A DNA stretch of 64,000 nucleotides, from positions 4,712,001 through 4,776,000 of the forward strand of contig NZ_JARVZZ010000001.1 in the NCBI RefSeq assembly GCF_029846115.1, read 5' to 3'. The position numbers and the translations under genes were made by a program. Under the pieces are notes generated by a model. That model did not search any database and was not told the origin of the DNA. It was given only the letters and a program-made list of their open reading frames with translations. Every line of letters starts with the position of its first letter. The first letter of the stretch is position 1. Shown here piece by piece: positions 28,746 through 36,231 of the stretch. The DNA is from Serratia marcescens. Lineage in GTDB: Bacteria; Pseudomonadota; Gammaproteobacteria; Enterobacterales; Enterobacteriaceae.

Positions 28746-29195
28746 GTGAAACGTAAAAGCCTGGAAGACGCGCCGTGCCCGGTGGCGCGCACGCTGGATG
28801 TGATTGGCGACTGGTGGTCGCTGCTGATCGTGCGCGACGCCTTCGACGGCGTCACCCGCTTCAGCGAATTTCAAAAAGGGCTGGGGATGGCGAAGAACAT
28901 CCTTGCCACCCGGCTGCGCGCGCTGGTGACGCACGGCGTGCTGGAGATCGTGCCCGCCGCCGACGGCAGCGCCTATCAAGAATATGTGCTGACCGAGAAA
29001 GGCCGCGCGCTGTTTCCGGTGATCGTCGGCCTGCGCCAGTGGGGGGAAGATCATCTGTTCGCCGAGGGAGAGGCGCACTCAACGCTGGTGGAAAGCGACA
29101 GCGGCCGCCCCGTCCCGCGCCTGACGCCGATCGGCAGCGCCGGGCAGACGCTCACCCCGCTGAATACCCGGGTGGTGAAGGTGGAGGAACGGTGA
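28746..29195 (+). CDS. HxlR-family transcriptional regulator
   Basis: A 149-residue MarR-like winged-helix regulator of the HxlR type. It has CPVARTLDVIGDWWSLLIVRDAF, RFSEFQKGLGMAKNILATRL and the wing with YVLTEKGRALFPVI. The GTG start at 28746 has GGAGA 8 bases upstream; an ATG at 28725 lacks a ribosome site. HxlR proteins typically sense electrophiles or small aromatics. Its promoter faces that of the MFS gene 95 bases away, so it probably regulates that transporter. Confidence 0.85.
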   Translation: MKRKSLEDAPCPVARTLDVIGDWWSLLIVRDAFDGVTRFSEFQKGLGMAKNILATRLRALVTHGVLEIVPAADGSAYQEYVLTEKGRALFPVIVGLRQWGEDHLFAEGEAHSTLVESDSGRPVPRLTPIGSAGQTLTPLNTRVVKVEER

Positions 29196-29201
29196 TGAGA
29201 G

Positions 29202-29462
29202 TTAGTGGCGGTACCCGCAGCTCACCCGCTGAAAAACCTGGCGGATAAAGAGCCATTCCAGACACCCGGCCAGCAGATAAACCGCGCCAAAAACGAGCGC
29301 ACCAAACCATTCCGTATCGTTAAAATGGAAAAACCCACTGGCGTCAATCAGCCAAGCGGTTTGGTTCTGGTTTAGCCTGGGTACAGGAAAAAGCTTTATT
29401 GTCAGCACAGCCAGCCCAACAACAGCCAATGCGTTAGCGAGCAACAGGGCAAATTTTTTCAT
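29202..29462 (-). CDS. Small inner-membrane protein of unknown function
   Basis: An 86-residue protein with two predicted membrane helices (about residues 5-24 and 51-72), a short external loop with WLIDASGFFHFNDTEW, and a basic end. An AAAGG ribosome site precedes the ATG. I do not recognise the family. It is on the same strand as, and 55 bases downstream of, a small lipoprotein gene, so the two may be transcribed together. Confidence 0.6.
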   Translation of the reverse strand: MKKFALLLANALAVVGLAVLTIKLFPVPRLNQNQTAWLIDASGFFHFNDTEWFGALVFGAVYLLAGCLEWLFIRQVFQRVSCGYRH

Positions 29463-29517
29463 AGCCTTTCATTCTACAACCTAACGCAGTCCAACAAACT
29501 GAACCTAAGAACATGCG

Positions 29518-29898
29518 TTAATGGTTAACCCTCAGGTTGCCCCGTTCGTCGGAGACAACCATAAATACGGCGGTAATCAAATGCGAACCTTCGGGTGTCT
29601 GTATATCGTAGGCGACGGAATAGCGCTTCCCTGGCCGAAAAGCATAGTCGAATACCGGCATGCACCTCCCCGGCTCAACGAAGAAAACGTCATTATCGAT
29701 AGCTTTAATGAGCTTAACGCCTGATTCGCTATAAATCTGAACGAAGCGGATATTATCCCCCGCCTTCATAGAAGAAAGAATGCAGACATGGTTATCTTTG
29801 GCAGTGACGACGGCGGGGAAGCGCGGAATCAGCTTATCGCCAGGCCCCGGACAGCCGACCAGGAAGCAGGCCGTGAATAGAACCACATATTTTTTCAT
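29518..29898 (-). CDS. Small lipoprotein of the GCPGPGD type (possible orphan T6SS immunity protein)
   Basis: A 126-residue lipoprotein with lipobox FLVGC (Cys16) immediately followed by PGPGD. The mature part looks like a beta-sandwich ending FDYAFRPGKRYSVAYDIQTP. From memory, proteins with this GCPGPGD head have been annotated in Serratia and relatives as putative type VI secretion immunity periplasmic lipoproteins; I could not check this. No effector, VgrG or Rhs gene is nearby. The start at 29898 is favoured over 29907 because AAGGA is properly spaced. Confidence 0.65.
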   Translation of the reverse strand: MKKYVVLFTACFLVGCPGPGDKLIPRFPAVVTAKDNHVCILSSMKAGDNIRFVQIYSESGVKLIKAIDNDVFFVEPGRCMPVFDYAFRPGKRYSVAYDIQTPEGSHLITAVFMVVSDERGNLRVNH

Positions 29899-30110
29899 GC
29901 TACCCATTCCTTATACGCGGCTCTGTATATCGCAGAGGCTCCCTACCGACTAATGCTCACTCATCGCTGTCTGAATTGTTTTATTATCCTAACCCGCTTA
30001 AAAAAAGAATCTATACCTTAACGTCTAACGTGAATCACGGCCGGAAGCCTTAACGATTCGCTTCGCAGCGTCATCCGGGTAATGTATAGTCCGCGTTTTA
30101 CGGAGATCCC

Positions 30111-30980
30111 ATGCTGACTAACTCATCCATTCGTCTGAACAAATACATTAGCGAGAGCGGTATCTGCTCACGCCGCGACGCCGATCGATACATCGAACAG
30201 GGCAACGTTTTCATCAACGGTAAACGCGCCACCGTTGGCGCTCAGGTATTTGCCGGGGATGTGGTGAAGGTTAACGGTCAGTTGATCGAACCGCGCAATG
30301 AAGAAGATCTGGTGCTGATCGCGCTGAACAAGCCGGTCGGCATCGTCACCACCACCGAAGACGGCGAGCGCGACAACATCGCTGACTTCGTCAACCACAG
30401 CAAACGCATCTTCCCGATCGGCCGTTTGGACAAGGATTCACAGGGGCTGATCTTTCTGACCAACCACGGTGACCTGGTCAACAAGATCCTGCGCGCCGGC
30501 AACAATCACGAGAAAGAGTATCTGGTGACGGTCAACAAGCCGGTGACCGACGAGTTTATTCGCGGCATGGGCGCCGGCGTGCCGATGCTGGGCACCGTGA
30601 CCAAAAAGTGCAAGGTGAAGAAAGAGGCGCCTTTCGTGTTCCGCATCACGCTGGTGCAGGGGCTGAACCGCCAGATCCGCCGCATGTGCGAACACTTCGG
30701 CTACGAGGTCACCAAGCTGGAACGCACGCGCATCATGAACGTCAGCCTGAAAGGCTTGCCGCTGGGCGAATGGCGCGATCTGACCGATGACGAGCTGATT
30801 GAACTGTTCAAACTGATTGAAGGCTCCTCGTCCGAGGCCAAGCCGGCGAAGAAGGCCCCAGCCAAACCTGCCGCGGCGAAAAAGCCGAGTGCCGGCGGCC
30901 CGAAAGGCGCCGACAAAGCCGCTGCGCCGGCCGGCCGCAAGCGCTTTACCCAGCCAGGGCGCAAGAAAAAAGGGCGTTAA
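30111..30980 (+). CDS. rluF: 23S rRNA pseudouridine(2604) synthase RluF
   Basis: A 289-residue RsuA-family enzyme. An N-terminal S4 RNA-binding domain ([20 protein letters not shown]) is followed by the catalytic domain with [18 protein letters not shown], whose aspartate is the nucleophile. A long basic Lys/Ala/Pro tail from about residue 240 ends in GRKKKGR, as in E. coli RluF. It isomerises U2604 of 23S rRNA and U35 of tRNA-Tyr. No clear terminator follows. Confidence 0.94.
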   Translation: MLTNSSIRLNKYISESGICSRRDADRYIEQGNVFINGKRATVGAQVFAGDVVKVNGQLIEPRNEEDLVLIALNKPVGIVTTTEDGERDNIADFVNHSKRIFPIGRLDKDSQGLIFLTNHGDLVNKILRAGNNHEKEYLVTVNKPVTDEFIRGMGAGVPMLGTVTKKCKVKKEAPFVFRITLVQGLNRQIRRMCEHFGYEVTKLERTRIMNVSLKGLPLGEWRDLTDDELIELFKLIEGSSSEAKPAKKAPAKPAAAKKPSAGGPKGADKAAAPAGRKRFTQPGRKKKGR

Positions 30981-31112
30981 CCCCCGCTCGTTCTTCTCGC
31001 CAAGCCCGCCATTGCGCGCAATGCTGATCAGTTAGCGTTTTTCTGCAGGCGTTCGTGACATTTTCGGTCGATAAAAGTGAGATGCCCCATGTGGCTCACG
31101 CACCTCGACCGA

Positions 31113-31669
31113 GCCAGGGGCCGAAGGCGCGCCCCCTGGCAACCCGCGCCTTTGCCCTATCAGACGGTTGGCTTTGCCAACGTTACTCAGCCCATCCCTG
31201 GGCCTCGCCCCTTCGGGGCCGCTGCAAGCAGCGTTCAAATCTGCTCCAGGCAGATTTGTCCTCTCTCCGCCATACCGCATTGAGGCCGGTTGCGACAGGC
31301 GTCCCTGCCTGTCTCACCTGAAACCGCCATCCATGGCGGTTTCGCCTAATGCGCTATGCCTGCGTTCGGCGTCTTCAAGGGCGCCCAACACCGCGCTCAT
31401 CTCCAACTTCTCTACCACAACCTCATAAGCGACAGATTTCCCGGTAGCAGCCAGCTCAGGTGTTGACCTTGGGCGCGCATCACCGGCTGCCGAGCAAGAC
31501 TGCGTTGTCAGGGGCAACCGGCCAGGGAAGGCCGGTTGAGGCGAGACTAACAGGGACGTTTGTCGCAGCCGACCCGCCCGACAACGCAGACGCGGCGAGG
31601 GTATCCGCGTAGCGGACAGATGGTGTTAAGCGAAGGCGCGGGTGGAGGGGCCGCGCCATCGGCCCCTCC
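31113..31669. other. Run of at least nine perfect hairpins in a gene-poor region
   Basis: The 900 bases between rluF and the autotransporter hold no gene I can support, but contain a series of short-loop inverted repeats. They are CCAGGGG/CCCCTGG (31114-31139), GTTGGC/GCCAAC (31167-31181), CCCC/GGGG (31208-31218), GCTGC/GCAGC (31221-31232), CAAATCTG/CAGATTTG (31236-31258), GACAGGC/GCCTGTC (31294-31313), GAAACCGCC/GGCGGTTTC (31320-31343), AACCGGCC/GGCCGGTT (31516-31537) and GGAGGGGCC/GGCCCCTCC (31644-31669). Every stem differs, so it is not a REP array. Short minus-strand frames (31032-31280, 31314-31517, 31480-31761) tile the region but lack ribosome sites that I find convincing. It may be a structured RNA or a remnant of a mobile element. 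Confidence 0.6.
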
Positions 31670-31747
31670 AATTGCCGTTCATATTGGCCGCAGAGAAATG
31701 CGGGACATTTACGGCAATTCCCCTGCACAGAACGCCCAAAGGCTGGA

Positions 31748-31783
31748 TAAAAAAATGCCACTCAGGCTTAAGTGAGCGGCATT
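31748..31783 (-). terminator. Second minus-strand terminator after the autotransporter
   Basis: On the minus strand, an 11-bp stem AATGCCGCTCA / TGAGTGGCATT (one mismatch) with an 8-base loop, followed by a run of T. Confidence 0.75.
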
Positions 31784-31837
31784 GCGCGGGCTTTCTCATC
31801 ATAAAAGTCAGTCGCAGGCCGCCACTGAGTTCTCACC

Positions 31838-31866
31838 ATAAAAAAGGCCCGCATCAAGCGGGCCTA
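31838..31866 (-). terminator. First minus-strand terminator after the autotransporter
   Basis: A perfect 8-bp stem AGGCCCGC / GCGGGCCT with a 5-base loop and a run of T on the minus strand, 29 bases beyond the autotransporter stop. Confidence 0.85.
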
Positions 31867-31894
31867 CAAGTACCAGAGAAGTCTAGAGGAAAAA

Positions 31895-34800
31895 TCAGAA
31901 CGACCAGCGCAGGTTGGCGTTGACCGAATTAACGCGGGTATCGGCGCCGAATTGCCCCTGATAGCCGACATCCAGCGTCGCGGCGCGCGACAGTTTCACG
32001 CTCACGCCGATATCGCCCACCATCACGTTGTCATCCACGGCCTGACCCTGAGTGACGAACGCGTCGCTGCCGGCAAACGCCATGCGCGATGAGGTGTTCT
32101 TATCGCCGTAGGCGTGCTGCCAGCCGAGCGAGCCGTAGAGGCTGACATTCTTCGGCAGTTCGGTCACGCCGCGCACTCCGAGTGTGGAGTAGAAGGTGTT
32201 CATCGTTTCATTGCGCACGCTCAGCGCCGCCGCGCCACCCGACTCCTGGAAGCTGTCGGTATGCAGGCGGATATAGCTCAGGTTAATGAACGGTTCGACG
32301 TTCATCTCCGGCTGGCCGAAACGGTAACCCGCTTCGGTGAACGCCAGCAGCGAGTTCGCGTCGTAATCCGACTTCAGCCGATCCGAGAAGCCGTTGAAAT
32401 CGACGTTACGCTTGCCTTCAATCTTGTGCCAGGTGTAACCCAGCGCGCCGCGCAGCGAGAACGCATCCTGCTGCCCCGCCGCATACAGGCCGAGGTGGTA
32501 GTTGTCGGTATCGGCCTTGGAACGGCGGCTGTCGACGTCGTAGTCGCCACGGCTGTAACCGAAGTAGCCGCCGATGCGTACGTTATGATCAGTCAGCTTG
32601 CGATCCGCGCCCAACAGGAAGCCGGTGGTGTTGCCATCCAGCTTGCCCACGTTGCCGTTGCCGCTGTTTTTGCCCCAGGAACTGAAGGTCTGCCCCCAGA
32701 CGCCGCTGTTTTGCGCCTGCGCCGGTTGCACCAGCGACATCGCCAACGGCGGTATCGGCAGGCTGTCGTTGTCGAACAGGCGCAGCATGCGCTGGTTCAG
32801 CACGTTGAACAGCTGGGTGCTGCCGGCGATCAGGTTAGACTGCATCGACGGATAGACTTCGCCGGACAGCTGATTGAACGCCTCGCGCGCTTCCGGCGCA
32901 CTCAGCAGCAGCAGCGAGTTGTACAGCGCCAGCGAAGGACCGCTCTGCGTCAGCGTCGAGAGCGCGCCAGCGGTATTCCACTGGTTGCCGCTTTCGGCCA
33001 CCGTTTGGAAAATGCCCGGCTTGCCGCCGCCTGGATTCTCGCCCCCCGGATTTTCACCGCCTGGGTTTTCCCCGCCCGGATTCTCGCCCCCTGGATTCTC
33101 ACCGCCTGGGTTTTCTCCACCCGGATTTTCGCCGCCTGGATTTTCACCGCCCGTGTCTTTCTGCGCGATGGTCAGATCCACGGCGTTGGCGCTGTGGTTC
33201 AACGCCACATCGAGGAAGGCAGACTTGGAGACCGCCGCCGCGAACTGGCCGTCAATGCCGCCGTCCGAGGTCAGAATGCGGTAGCTTTGGCCGGTTTTAT
33301 AGCTGGTTTGCGGATCCAGCGCCGTCACCTGCACCTTGGCCCGATCGCTGATGGTGGTCTTGCCCGCCACCAGCAGCTGGTCGCTGCGGCCGTCACCGGC
33401 GATATCGACGTCATAGAAGGATTCGCCGATAAAATTCAGGTAGCGTTTTAGCGTCAGCGTGCCGATATTGCCGTCACCGGGCGAGATATGGCCGCCGGAC
33501 TGGATCTCGGTCTGGCCCAGCGTGCCGTTGCCGCCCAGCGTGCCGCCGGCCTTGATCGACGCGGCGCTGCTGTAGCCCTGCCCGTTATTGACGTCGGAAC
33601 CCGCCGTCGCGTTGAGGATCAGCGTGCCGCCGTTCTCGGCGCTGAGGGTTTGGATCTCGAAGATATCGTCTTCTTTCTGGGTATTGATGTCGCTGGCGAT
33701 GATGAGCTTACCGCCGCGCGCGGTGACGTTGGCCTGCAACTCAGTGAGATCGCCGTTCAGCGTCGTCTGCCCGGCGGTGTTGATCACCTCACCTTCGCCG
33801 CTCATCTTGTTGCTGAAGACGTAATTGCCGTCGGTATGGTTAAAGTACACATAGCTGCCGAACAGCCCGCCCCGCAGGGCGATCGCCGTCTGGGCATCGA
33901 TAGTGCCTGCGGCACCCGCCGCGCCGAGCGTCGGCTCGGTCAACCCGGTGCCGGTGTCCATGTTGCCGCGGCTGCCAATAATCAGCGCGCCGCGGTTCGA
34001 GCCGGAGCCGGTCTCACCCAGCACCACTTCGTTGCCGCCGGCGGAGAATGTCCCGCCGTCCATGACCGCCAACACGCCATTGCCGTAATCGCCGACGTTG
34101 ACGCTGCTGCCGCTGGTCACGCGTGAACCGTTGCCGGCGATCGTCAACTCGGCAGTTTTACGCGCGCCGGAGACGCCCGCCACCTGAATGCCGCCGACGT
34201 TGACCGCCCCGCCGTTCAGCACGTCCAGATCGCCGTAAAGCGTGAGCGCGCGGCCGACGTTCCACTGGGAATTGGCCCCCGTGACCGTGGCTTTCGGGCT
34301 CAGCGTATCGGTCTCGCCCGGCCCGCTGCCATTGCCGATACGTGCGTCAAAGGCGGTGTTCAGCACCGCGCCGTCTTCAATCGCCAGCGTGGATCGCGCC
34401 CCTAAGTCGGTGCCGACGCTGAGAAAATTGCTGGTGACGCGAGAACCGGCGCCGGTGGCGATAAGGTGGCTGTCGTAGCCGCGGGTGGTGCCGACCACGA
34501 TCTCTTTCGCGCTGGCCAGCGCACCGTCTTCAACGCGCAAGGTGCCCCGCCCCAGATTCAGGCCGCCGCGCAGCACGAACTGATCGTTCACCGCATTCAG
34601 CTCGGCATTCGGCCCGCGGACCGTGACTACGCTCTCATGAATTTGGCCGTTGAACATCCGGCCGATATTGATGTTATAGGCGCTGATCTTGCCATTCTCG
34701 ATCAGCAGGTTGCCGCTTTGATTACGGCCGACGTAAACGTCCCCGGTGTAGGCCAATGATTCGGTAATTTTTGAGTCGCCATCAAAAATGGCATCGTCTG

Positions 34801-34912
34801 CGCGAGCGATATCGGCGGGCGCTAGCATCAGCAGCGGCGCAGAAAATAGAGCGAGGTAAAGTTTGGAAAGCGGTGTTTTAACCGCTAAAGGGTGCGATGT
34901 CTTGTCATTCAC
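31895..34912 (-). CDS. Type Va autotransporter with pentapeptide-repeat linker
   Basis: A 1005-residue outer-membrane protein. An extended signal peptide ends near residue 39 (DIARADD). The passenger (about 40-590) is a glycine-rich beta-helix with repeats of the VGxxxxGxLxIxNG type and the GGTLGGNGTLG motif common in autotransporters. Eight tandem GGENP units (about 588-627) form a linker, and the C-terminal 12-strand beta-barrel (about 735-1005) ends in the aromatic residue of LRWSF. No serine-protease GDSGS or lipase GDSL motif is apparent, so an adhesin-like role is more likely than an enzyme. The start has a CGGAGA ribosome site. A lipoprotein gene lies upstream on the same strand, 196 bases away. 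Confidence 0.88.
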   Translation of the reverse strand: MNDKTSHPLAVKTPLSKLYLALFSAPLLMLAPADIARADDAIFDGDSKITESLAYTGDVYVGRNQSGNLLIENGKISAYNINIGRMFNGQIHESVVTVRGPNAELNAVNDQFVLRGGLNLGRGTLRVEDGALASAKEIVVGTTRGYDSHLIATGAGSRVTSNFLSVGTDLGARSTLAIEDGAVLNTAFDARIGNGSGPGETDTLSPKATVTGANSQWNVGRALTLYGDLDVLNGGAVNVGGIQVAGVSGARKTAELTIAGNGSRVTSGSSVNVGDYGNGVLAVMDGGTFSAGGNEVVLGETGSGSNRGALIIGSRGNMDTGTGLTEPTLGAAGAAGTIDAQTAIALRGGLFGSYVYFNHTDGNYVFSNKMSGEGEVINTAGQTTLNGDLTELQANVTARGGKLIIASDINTQKEDDIFEIQTLSAENGGTLILNATAGSDVNNGQGYSSAASIKAGGTLGGNGTLGQTEIQSGGHISPGDGNIGTLTLKRYLNFIGESFYDVDIAGDGRSDQLLVAGKTTISDRAKVQVTALDPQTSYKTGQSYRILTSDGGIDGQFAAAVSKSAFLDVALNHSANAVDLTIAQKDTGGENPGGENPGGENPGGENPGGENPGGENPGGENPGGENPGGGKPGIFQTVAESGNQWNTAGALSTLTQSGPSLALYNSLLLLSAPEAREAFNQLSGEVYPSMQSNLIAGSTQLFNVLNQRMLRLFDNDSLPIPPLAMSLVQPAQAQNSGVWGQTFSSWGKNSGNGNVGKLDGNTTGFLLGADRKLTDHNVRIGGYFGYSRGDYDVDSRRSKADTDNYHLGLYAAGQQDAFSLRGALGYTWHKIEGKRNVDFNGFSDRLKSDYDANSLLAFTEAGYRFGQPEMNVEPFINLSYIRLHTDSFQESGGAAALSVRNETMNTFYSTLGVRGVTELPKNVSLYGSLGWQHAYGDKNTSSRMAFAGSDAFVTQGQAVDDNVMVGDIGVSVKLSRAATLDVGYQGQFGADTRVNSVNANLRWSF
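33032..33151 (-). repeat. 15-bp tandem repeat x8 encoding (GGENP)8
   Basis: Eight in-frame 15-base units, with synonymous differences between copies, encode GGENP repeated eight times; a degenerate ninth unit GGGKP follows. The repeat joins the passenger to the region before the beta-barrel. Unit-number variation would change linker length without a frameshift. Confidence 0.95.
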
Positions 34913-35108
34913 GGGCTATCTCCGTACTCGTTAGCGTGATGGCGCGAAATTTATTGTTATAGGAAAACTCAATACACTAGAGGAGGTGTGAGGCGTTATT
35001 TCGCGCACGCCGGTTTAGTGATCGTCGAAGCAAAAGCTTATTGCCCCCCGGCGCTGACGCTCCGACGATGGAAAACCAGGAAGCGGCAATGCCGCCCCCC
35101 AAAGCGAA

Positions 35109-35423
35109 TTATTTATGCGTGACCACCGGCGTACAGGTCGGCGCGCTCAGCGACGGCGACGAACCTAAAATTCCCGGCATCATCAGCGATGAACAATCGA
35201 AAATACGGCCTTTTTCCGTGGTGGCGCGATAAGAAAGTTTTTGGCCGCCCAGCGCATCTGGCTGTGCGCCATTGACATTGGTCACGGTAATTTCGTCCGA
35301 TGAGCCCAGGCCCAGCATTTTGGCGGTTTCCGCCTGCAGTAATGGAATGGCCTGATCGGTTTTCAGGGTGGAACAACCGGCTATCATCATCGTAACGGTT
35401 AAAGCGATAAGTGGTTTCTTCAT
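35109..35423 (-). CDS. Small hypothetical lipoprotein
   Basis: A 104-residue lipoprotein with lipobox MIAGC (Cys17). The mature protein has two further cysteines (FDCSSL and APTCTP) that could form a disulfide, and the segment SSDEITVTNVNGAQPDALGG. The family is not recognised; the general style resembles small outer-membrane lipoproteins. It has an AAAGGA ribosome site. It precedes the autotransporter on the same strand and faces the response regulator. Confidence 0.75.
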   Translation of the reverse strand: MKKPLIALTVTMMIAGCSTLKTDQAIPLLQAETAKMLGLGSSDEITVTNVNGAQPDALGGQKLSYRATTEKGRIFDCSSLMMPGILGSSPSLSAPTCTPVVTHK

Positions 35424-35518
35424 AAATTATCCTTTATAACCAATCAGTTAAAATTATCGATTGGCTTTATGTTTTCTCTTATCCAAATCCTCGAATAATA
35501 TATTTCCCTTTCCTAAAC

Positions 35519-35547
35519 GAAAAAACCCTCCTAAAGTAGGGAGGGTT
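35519..35547 (-). terminator. Minus-strand terminator in the lipoprotein / luxR intergenic region
   Basis: On the minus strand, an 8-bp perfect stem AACCCTCC / GGAGGGTT with an 8-base loop is followed by TTTT. It faces away from the response regulator gene and lies upstream of the lipoprotein gene, so it ends no annotated gene. On the plus strand the same hairpin would sit in the regulator's leader. Confidence 0.65.
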
Positions 35548-35598
35548 GATAATAATTCATCAGACCTATCTGAACTGTGAAAGCGAAAGGAGAATCCT

Positions 35599-36231
35599 TT
35601 GGGGCAGGATTATGCGTTGGTCGTTGATGACCATCCATTGGTAGCAAGCGGCATCGCCAATTTTCTCAGCACGCATTGCCGATTCAAACAGGCGCATGTG
35701 GTGACCAATGAAGAGAATTGCTACCGCCATATTAGGGAAAATGGCCCGCCGCGTTTACTGGTGATTGATTTTTGGCTCTCTTCCGGTACGGCGTTGAAAT
35801 TACTCAAAGAAGTAAAACAACGTTATCCGCAGGTGCGGATTTTGGTGGTCAGCGGCGACGAGAATAACGATATCTGGCAGAAAGTGCACAATGCCGGCGG
35901 GCACGGTTTCGTATTAAAAAACGAGCCACCTGAATTATTCGCCAGGGCGGTTTTTGCGCTAAATAATAATCAGGAGTGGTTCCCGGAAGGAAATGAATCC
36001 GCCATTAAAAACAACCATGACCATTTAAATAAGTTCAATTTAACGCCAAGGCAAATCGACGTATTAACTATGATGTTGCGCGGTCTGCCAAATAAAAGAA
36101 TCGCAACGCAACTGTCTATTTCCGAGCCGACCGTGAAAGAGCATATCAGCAATATCTTGAAAAAGATCGGCGTCAACAGCCGGGTGGAAGCCATCACGCT
36201 GCTGCACGGCAAACGGGATCCGTCGCCATGA
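35599..36231 (+). CDS. LuxR/NarL-family response regulator
   Basis: A 210-residue regulator. The receiver has the acidic pair in VVDDHP and phospho-acceptor Asp57 in LLVIDFW. The C-terminal LuxR-type helix-turn-helix covers about 145-205 (LTPRQIDVLTMMLRGLPNKRIATQL, SEPTVKEHISNILKKIGV). The start is TTG at 35599, with a strong AAAGGAGAA ribosome site. It overlaps the kinase gene by 4 bases (ATGA), so the two form a co-translated two-component pair. The genes it controls are unknown; the adjacent lipoprotein and autotransporter are natural candidates. Confidence 0.88.
   Translation: MGQDYALVVDDHPLVASGIANFLSTHCRFKQAHVVTNEENCYRHIRENGPPRLLVIDFWLSSGTALKLLKEVKQRYPQVRILVVSGDENNDIWQKVHNAGGHGFVLKNEPPELFARAVFALNNNQEWFPEGNESAIKNNHDHLNKFNLTPRQIDVLTMMLRGLPNKRIATQLSISEPTVKEHISNILKKIGVNSRVEAITLLHGKRDPSP

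Noticed and set aside
29521-29724. A 67-codon plus-strand frame
   Set aside because: It is antisense to the GCPGPGD lipoprotein gene; no ribosome site or domain.
31032-31761. Three short minus-strand frames (31032-31280, 31314-31517, 31480-31761) and plus-strand frames in the hairpin block
   Set aside because: No convincing ribosome sites, strong hairpins throughout, frames open on both strands because of GC content. Similar predicted peptides may exist in databases, so I keep the region as a non-coding feature rather than genes.
33032-33151. Short regular repeats suggesting a CRISPR array
   Set aside because: The 15-base units are contiguous without spacers and encode GGENP in frame within the autotransporter.
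35041-35232. A 63-codon plus-strand frame
   Set aside because: It is antisense to the lipoprotein gene at 35109-35423, which has a lipobox and a ribosome site.
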